Made by a program: the position numbers and the translations under genes. From an uncultured Collinsella sp. (GTDB lineage: Bacteria > Actinomycetota > Coriobacteriia > Coriobacteriales > Coriobacteriaceae), in assembly GCA_958412345.1 (NCBI GenBank), contig CATYSO010000032.1, forward strand, positions 1-16,710: DNA of 16,710 nucleotides, in the 5' to 3' direction. Shown piece after piece: positions 12,979 through 16,710 of this stretch. Each line of letters opens with the position of its first letter. The stretch's first letter is position 1. The notes under the pieces are model-generated. The model worked only from the letters and a program-made list of their open reading frames with translations, was not told where the DNA came from and searched no databases.

Positions 12979-14178
12979 ATGGCTTCATCCCCGAGCTACA
13001 TACCGTACCTATGCGTGGCAGCGGCGGCCTTTATCACGACCTTCCTCACGGTGCCCCTGGTCAAGCGCTTGGCAATTAAGCTCGACGCCGTCGACTATCC
13101 TTCTAAGCGCCGCATCAACACCAAGCCCATCCCGCGTTTGGGCGGAACGGCGGTGTTTTTGGGCCTGGTCGTTGCCTGCATTGTGCAAATCCTAGGCACC
13201 TGGCACCTAGGCTGGCCGCCCGTCCTGGTGCCGCACCCGCGCCTTCACATTAGCTATCCCATGCTGGCGCTCTCCTTTACCGTCATCTTTGCGACCGGCG
13301 CTATCGACGACGTCTTCCAGCTCAAGCCCAAACAAAAACTGGCCGGTCAGGTCCTCGCCGCGCTCATCGCCTGTATCGGCGGCCTGCGGATCGGCGTCAT
13401 CGTCAACCCGTTTGCCCCCGGCGAGATCATGCTCGGATGGCTCGCCTACCCCATCACCGTGATCTATCTGGTGGCATTCACCAACATCATTAACCTCATC
13501 GACGGCCTCGACGGCTTGGCCACGGGCATCTGCGGCATCGCGTCGTTCACCATGTTTTCGATGGCCGTTCTCTCGGGCCGCATCGATGCCGCCGCGCTCT
13601 CCATTGCGCTCTTTGGCGCCTGCCTGGCCTTTTTGCGCTACAACTTCAACCCCGCAAGCATCTTCTTGGGCGACTCGGGATCGCTGCTTCTGGGCTTTGC
13701 GCTGGGCTCCATCTCGTTGCTCAACGTGAGCCGCACCGCCGCGCTCACCTCGCTTATCATCCCGCTCATCGTTGCCGGCGTGCCCATCATCGACACGTTT
13801 AGCGCCATCGTGCGCCGCAAGCGCGCCCACATTAGCATCGGGCAGGCCGACAAGGGCCACATCCACCACCGCCTGATCCAAGAGGGCTACAACCAAAAGC
13901 AGGCAGTGCTCCTCATCTACGCCTGGTGCATTATGCTTTCGGCCGGCGCCGCCGCGATCAACCAGGTCGAGGTGCCCATGCGCGTGCTCATCTTTACCGT
14001 GCTCGCCATTGGCTCGGCGGCCTTTGCCAAGCACCTGCACCTGTTTGAGCCCGTGCTGCGCCACCATTACAACAAGCGCACGCACGAGGACGAGCTCGTC
14101 ACCCCCGACGATCCCGCCTTTAAGCAGGAGGAGCAGGCGGCAGAAGAACGCAAGGAGGAGCGGCACCACAGGCGCTAG
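12979..14178 (+). CDS. wecA: WecA/TagO-type undecaprenyl-phosphate sugar-1-phosphate transferase
   Basis: Membrane enzyme of the MraY/WecA glycosyltransferase-4 family. It transfers a sugar-1-phosphate (usually GlcNAc-1-P) from a UDP-sugar to undecaprenyl phosphate, starting cell-surface glycan or teichoic-acid assembly. The 399-residue product has about ten hydrophobic segments. Family motifs are GAIDD (107-111), NLIDGLDGLATG (172-183), FLGDSGSLLLG (229-239) and HIHHRL (294-299); the last points to WecA/TagO rather than MraY. The cytosolic tail (about 362-399) is charged and ends HHRR. The start is uncertain: ATG at 12979 has only GGCGG about 11 nt upstream, and a TTG at 12961 in frame lacks any site. 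No terminator is clear before trpS. The sugar specificity is inferred. Confidence 0.9.
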   Translation: MASSPSYIPYLCVAAAAFITTFLTVPLVKRLAIKLDAVDYPSKRRINTKPIPRLGGTAVFLGLVVACIVQILGTWHLGWPPVLVPHPRLHISYPMLALSFTVIFATGAIDDVFQLKPKQKLAGQVLAALIACIGGLRIGVIVNPFAPGEIMLGWLAYPITVIYLVAFTNIINLIDGLDGLATGICGIASFTMFSMAVLSGRIDAAALSIALFGACLAFLRYNFNPASIFLGDSGSLLLGFALGSISLLNVSRTAALTSLIIPLIVAGVPIIDTFSAIVRRKRAHISIGQADKGHIHHRLIQEGYNQKQAVLLIYAWCIMLSAGAAAINQVEVPMRVLIFTVLAIGSAAFAKHLHLFEPVLRHHYNKRTHEDELVTPDDPAFKQEEQAAEERKEERHHRR

Positions 14179-14337
14179 GGTTTGCTGCCGAGGATGGGCT
14201 AAGGCGTTGGCAGCCGTTCGCGCGGACGCCGTGGCGGACATGAAAGCCAGCCCCTGACAGTCCCTCACCCACTCACGCCCACCCCTCTCAATAAACACGC
14301 TATCATCAAGACCTGCGAACGAACGTTAGGAGCAATC

Positions 14338-15387
14338 ATGCCAAACGAGAACAGCTACGAAGTCGCGCTGCAAAAGAGCAACGCCATTCGCGAGGGCCTG
14401 GCCAAAACGCCCGAGAAGTTCACCATGCTCACCGGCGACCGCCCCACCGGCCGTCTGCACCTGGGCCACTACTTCGGCACCCTCAAGGGCCGTGTTGAGC
14501 TGCAGAACATGGGCGCCAAGACCAACGTGCTCATCGCCGACTACCAGGTCATCACCGACCGCGACACCACCGAGCACATCCAGGACAACGTGTACAACAT
14601 GGTCATGGATTACCTCGCCTGCGGCATCGACCCCGACAAGACCATGATCTACGCGCACTCAGCCGTGCCCGCCGCCAACCAGCTCATGCTGCCGTTCCTG
14701 TCGCTGGTTTCCGAGGCCGAACTGGCGCGCAACCCAACGGTCAAGGCCGAGATGGAGGCCTCGGGCCACGAGCTCACCGGCCTTCTGCTCACCTACCCGG
14801 TGCACCAGGCCTGCGACATCCTGTTCTGCAAGGGCAACGTGGTGCCCGTCGGTCGCGACCAGCTGCCGCACATCGAGCTCACCCGCACCATCGCCCGCCG
14901 CTTTAACAACCGTTACGGCAAGGTGTTCCCCGAGGTCGACGCGCTGCTGTCCGAGACCCCGCTGTTGCCCGGCCTGGACGGTCGCAAGATGAGCAAGAGC
15001 TACGGCAATGCCATCAACATTTCGATGACCGCCGAGGAGACGGCCAAGCGCATCAAGAAGAGCCAGACCGACTCCGAGCGCATGATCACGTTTGATCCCG
15101 AGAACCGCCCCGGCGTGTCCGGCCTGCTTTCGACGGCCGCCATTTGCACCGGCCGCTCCGAGGTCGAGATTGCCGAGGAAATCGGCATGGGCGGCTCCGG
15201 CCAGCTCAAGAAGTACGTGACCGAGGCCGTCAACGAGTACTTCGCCCCGATCCGCGAGCGTCGCCAGCGCTACGAGAACGACCTGGACTACGTGAAGGAC
15301 GTGCTGCACGAGGGCAATCGTCGCGCCAACGAGATCGCCGAGCAGACCCTGGCCGAGGTTCAGGACGCCATGGGCATGGTGTACTAG
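14338..15387 (+). CDS. trpS: Tryptophanyl-tRNA synthetase (TrpS)
   Basis: Class I synthetase that charges tRNA-Trp. The 349-residue protein has the HIGH motif as HLGH (41-44, in GDRPTGRLHLGHYFG) and a canonical KMSKS (217-221). It also has the VGRDQLPHIELTRTIARRFN block (171-190), typical of TrpS binding of Trp-AMP. Length fits the family. AGGAG (14328-14332) lies 5 nt before the ATG. It lies 159 bp after the wecA-like gene; a TATCAT at 14301-14306 could be a -10 but no -35 was found. A strong bidirectional terminator follows. Confidence 0.97.
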   Translation: MPNENSYEVALQKSNAIREGLAKTPEKFTMLTGDRPTGRLHLGHYFGTLKGRVELQNMGAKTNVLIADYQVITDRDTTEHIQDNVYNMVMDYLACGIDPDKTMIYAHSAVPAANQLMLPFLSLVSEAELARNPTVKAEMEASGHELTGLLLTYPVHQACDILFCKGNVVPVGRDQLPHIELTRTIARRFNNRYGKVFPEVDALLSETPLLPGLDGRKMSKSYGNAINISMTAEETAKRIKKSQTDSERMITFDPENRPGVSGLLSTAAICTGRSEVEIAEEIGMGGSGQLKKYVTEAVNEYFAPIRERRQRYENDLDYVKDVLHEGNRRANEIAEQTLAEVQDAMGMVY

Positions 15388-15410
15388 CCGAGAACAATAA
15401 ACGGCAGTCA

Positions 15411-15459
15411 AACAAAACCGCCGCGATGAGTACAATCCTCATTGCGGCGGTTTTGTTTT
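15411..15459. terminator. Bidirectional intrinsic terminator after trpS
   Basis: Twenty-base arms at 15411-15430 and 15438-15457 pair fully with one G-U pair (core ACCGCCGC...GCGGCGGT) around a 7-nt loop. They end in TTTTGTTTT on the plus strand, with A-rich sequence on the other side giving T-rich RNA on the minus strand. Confidence 0.93.
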
Positions 15460-15527
15460 CTTCAGAGGTCGGTCGCCGAGGTATTCAGCCGCTCGGCAGA
15501 ACCCCTAAGTCGCAAGCACCCTAAGAC

Positions 15528-15533
15528 TATATT
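15528..15533 (+). promoter_or_regulatory. Possible -10 of the DUF6485-like gene
   Basis: TATATT is a good -10 match, 78 bp before the start codon, without a recognisable -35. Confidence 0.3.
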
Positions 15534-15610
15534 CTGTTAAGCAATGACGCCCTATTGTTTTAACATGCGGCAGCGTTTTACAGCAGAGCCGACCGACTGG
15601 AAGGAGCCCC

Positions 15611-15904
15611 ATGAGCTCAGTTGCGTTTTGCACATGCAACGACCGGAAATGCCCGTTTAACCCTGTCAACCACGACAAGGGCTGCACGCCTTGTATCGCC
15701 AAGAATCTGCACGAGCACGAGATTCCAACGTGCCTGTTCAACGCGATTTCTCCTGATCGGCTTGAGGCCGATAAAGACGAGTGGTCGTGGCAAGCGTTCG
15801 CGCGACATGTAGAGGCGTATCTGGGAAGCAACAGCCCAAGAATCCCCGCGGGCGAAGAGACGCCGCAGGGGCTTACAAAGATCGGTTGCTGCAAGCGGGA
15901 CTAA
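15611..15904 (+). CDS. Small Cys-rich DUF6485-like protein
   Basis: The 97-residue product has cysteines at 7, 9, 14, 25, 28 and 41 in the pattern CTC-x4-C...C-x2-C...C. This resembles the short metal-binding-type DUF6485 proteins (CxC, CxxC, then a PxCxF segment). A W-x-FARHVEAYL helix (58-71) follows. A C-terminal extension ends in a CC pair (93-94). GGAAGGAG lies 5 nt before the ATG. Function is unknown; zinc or iron binding is an inference from the cysteine spacing. The gene stands alone between the trpS terminator and an orphan hairpin. Confidence 0.75.
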   Translation: MSSVAFCTCNDRKCPFNPVNHDKGCTPCIAKNLHEHEIPTCLFNAISPDRLEADKDEWSWQAFARHVEAYLGSNSPRIPAGEETPQGLTKIGCCKRD

Positions 15905-15986
15905 CAATCAAAGTTTGTGCCGCCCTAAGGCCAAACGTCGGCACCTCATTTTGGGATAACGGACCTGATGTTTTGTCCCATGATTA

Positions 15987-16031
15987 CGGGAAAGCGCCCG
16001 CCGGCCATGGCAGCCGACGGGCGCTTTCCCG
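15987..16031. repeat. Strong orphan hairpin, 14-bp perfect arms
   Basis: CGGGAAAGCGCCCG (15987-16000) and CGGGCGCTTTCCCG (16018-16031) pair perfectly, and CGGC/GCCG inside extends the stem. No T-run follows on either strand, so it is not a standard terminator, although it lies about 80 nt past the DUF6485-like gene. Confidence 0.7.
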
Positions 16032-16227
16032 AAGTACACCGTTGAATCGCACAGAGGGGAGGAATGCGAATCAAACTCAACAGGGCAGGCTTTTTCATCG
16101 CCTATTGCCTGCTCCGTTGCTGAAACCAATATAGTTCGCCGTGGTTTACTTTCTAGTGTGAAACTACCTCACCATACCTTCTCCATAAGTTAGCTCAGGT
16201 AAACTAGAACCACCACAAAGGGGACAG
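16032..16227. other. Gene-free stretch left of the IS element
   Basis: No supported gene. A GCAGGC/GCCTGC hairpin lies near 16085-16112. The last bases before the IS end include AAAGGGGACAG (16217-16227), similar to the AAAAAGGGACAGG core of the 45-bp repeats. Confidence 0.35.
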
Positions 16228-16657
16228 TGAACTGCCTCCCATTTCTTGGACATCGGGAAATGGGAGGTTTTCCATGAGTATAGACCTCAGGGTGAAGCAC
16301 GACCTGGAGTCCAGGAGGCGGGCCGTCGAGCTCTTCGACGCCGGCGTCGGCTGCAAACCGGCGGCCGAGGCCCTGTCCGTCCCCCGCGAGACCGTGAGAG
16401 AATGGCAGTGGGTATACCGGGCGTTCGGAAGCGAGGCGCTGCCGTCCATGGGCGGGAAACAATCCAGGTACACATTCGAGCAGAGGGTCGCCGCGGCGTC
16501 GGCCGTGGTCGACGGCGGGATGGCGAAGACCGACGCCATGGCCGAGTTCGGGATCAGGTCGAAGTCCCCGCTGGAGCGCTGGTGCAGGCTCTACCGCGAG
16601 GGCGGCGCCGAGGCGCTGCGGCCCGGCCCGAAGGGCAGGCCGAGGGGGTCGAGGTCT
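16228..16657 (+). mobile_element. Left part of an IS3-family (IS150-like) element
   Basis: The sequence from TGAACTGCC (16228) through TTGGACA looks like the left terminal repeat of IS150-group elements. An OrfA with a helix-turn-helix follows. Similarity to an intact OrfA appears to stop near 16657. The orfB transposase and right end are not in the window. Confidence 0.65.
16235..16267 (+). promoter_or_regulatory. Hairpin that would hide the OrfA ribosome-binding site
   Basis: CCTCCCATTTC (16235-16245) pairs perfectly with GAAATGGGAGG (16257-16267). The GGGAGG in the second arm is the Shine-Dalgarno of OrfA, 6 nt before its ATG. The structure lies inside the IS end, so it forms in transcripts entering from outside. 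Confidence 0.7.
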
Positions 16658-16678
16658 GTTACCGCTACTCTGAAATAG
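16274..16678 (+). CDS. IS3-family OrfA (helix-turn-helix), probably truncated
   Basis: The 134-residue product resembles the OrfA DNA-binding subunit of IS3-type transposases, with two helix-turn-helix units (about residues 14-50 and 66-105; AAEALSVPRETVREWQWVYR and a similar second unit with LERWCRLYREGG). Typical OrfA proteins go on from the GRPRG linker into a leucine-zipper helix and a frameshift into orfB. Here the frame changes character after RGSRS (about 16657) and stops after VTATLK. Base use also becomes less biased there. The start has GGGAGG 6 nt upstream. It is likely a 3'-truncated or recombined copy and inactive alone. Confidence 0.7.
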   Translation: MSIDLRVKHDLESRRRAVELFDAGVGCKPAAEALSVPRETVREWQWVYRAFGSEALPSMGGKQSRYTFEQRVAAASAVVDGGMAKTDAMAEFGIRSKSPLERWCRLYREGGAEALRPGPKGRPRGSRSVTATLK

Positions 16679-16710
16679 GCCAAGCGCGCCAACGCCCAAC
16701 GGCCATTCGC

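Noticed and set aside
13207..14298. 363-codon minus-strand frame opposite the wecA-like gene
   Set aside because: Antisense shadow, strongly charged and without family features; the plus frame has clear motifs.
16064..16123. 19-codon reading frame after GGGGAGGA
   Set aside because: Very short, the Shine-Dalgarno is too close to the ATG, and nothing supports a product.
15781..16134. 117-codon plus frame overlapping the DUF6485-like gene
   Set aside because: It overlaps a better-supported gene with a good ribosome-binding site, and its second half runs through the orphan hairpin.

Overview
The window looks like a chromosomal stretch of a moderately GC-rich actinobacterium of the class Coriobacteriia, most probably a Collinsella-like gut bacterium. 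This rests on protein flavour and gene content only and was not checked against a database. It holds mostly housekeeping and metabolic genes with short intergenic regions, one single-gene REP-associated transposase, and the left part of an IS3-type element at the right edge.

Layout. 1-237: terminators of an off-window gene and of argS. argS (minus) diverges from a carD-type regulator gene (plus). A RAYT/Y1 transposase gene (plus) follows. A run of mainly minus-strand genes comes next: an HD-domain protein, proA, then (after the plus-strand prolyl aminopeptidase gene) proB, pncB, a tail-anchored coiled-coil protein, tRNA-Ala(CGC) and a PflX-type radical SAM protein. From about 12.55 kb the direction is plus: a candidate structured small RNA, a WecA/TagO-type glycosyl-phosphate transferase, trpS, a small Cys-rich DUF6485-like protein and a truncated-looking IS3 OrfA.

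How the genes relate. proA and proB encode two steps of proline synthesis but are not adjacent; the gene between them encodes an enzyme that would release proline from peptides. argS and trpS encode aminoacyl-tRNA synthetases. carD and the possible 6S-like RNA would both act on RNA polymerase. pncB is NAD salvage, and the WecA-like enzyme starts lipid-linked cell-surface glycan assembly.

The most unusual signal is a set of small palindromic repeats at gene 3' ends. Three copies of a 45-bp hairpin (2917-2961, 4125-4169, 4894-4939) each begin exactly at the TAA stop codon of a gene, in the gene's own orientation, and each is followed by a separate intrinsic terminator. Two other repeat families lie at or within about 12 nt of stop codons: TGCCGGCA hairpins at 4036-4062 and 7764-7818, and interleaved, pseudoknot-capable repeats at 9153-9201 and 11424-11503. 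Most copies carry a GGGAC or GGGGAC core in the hairpin loop. With a RAYT transposase gene among them, this suggests a REP/RAYT system that specialises in stop codons. A 98-nt hairpin with 35 base pairs (7852-7949) and the candidate RNA at about 12603-12747 are the next most interesting items.
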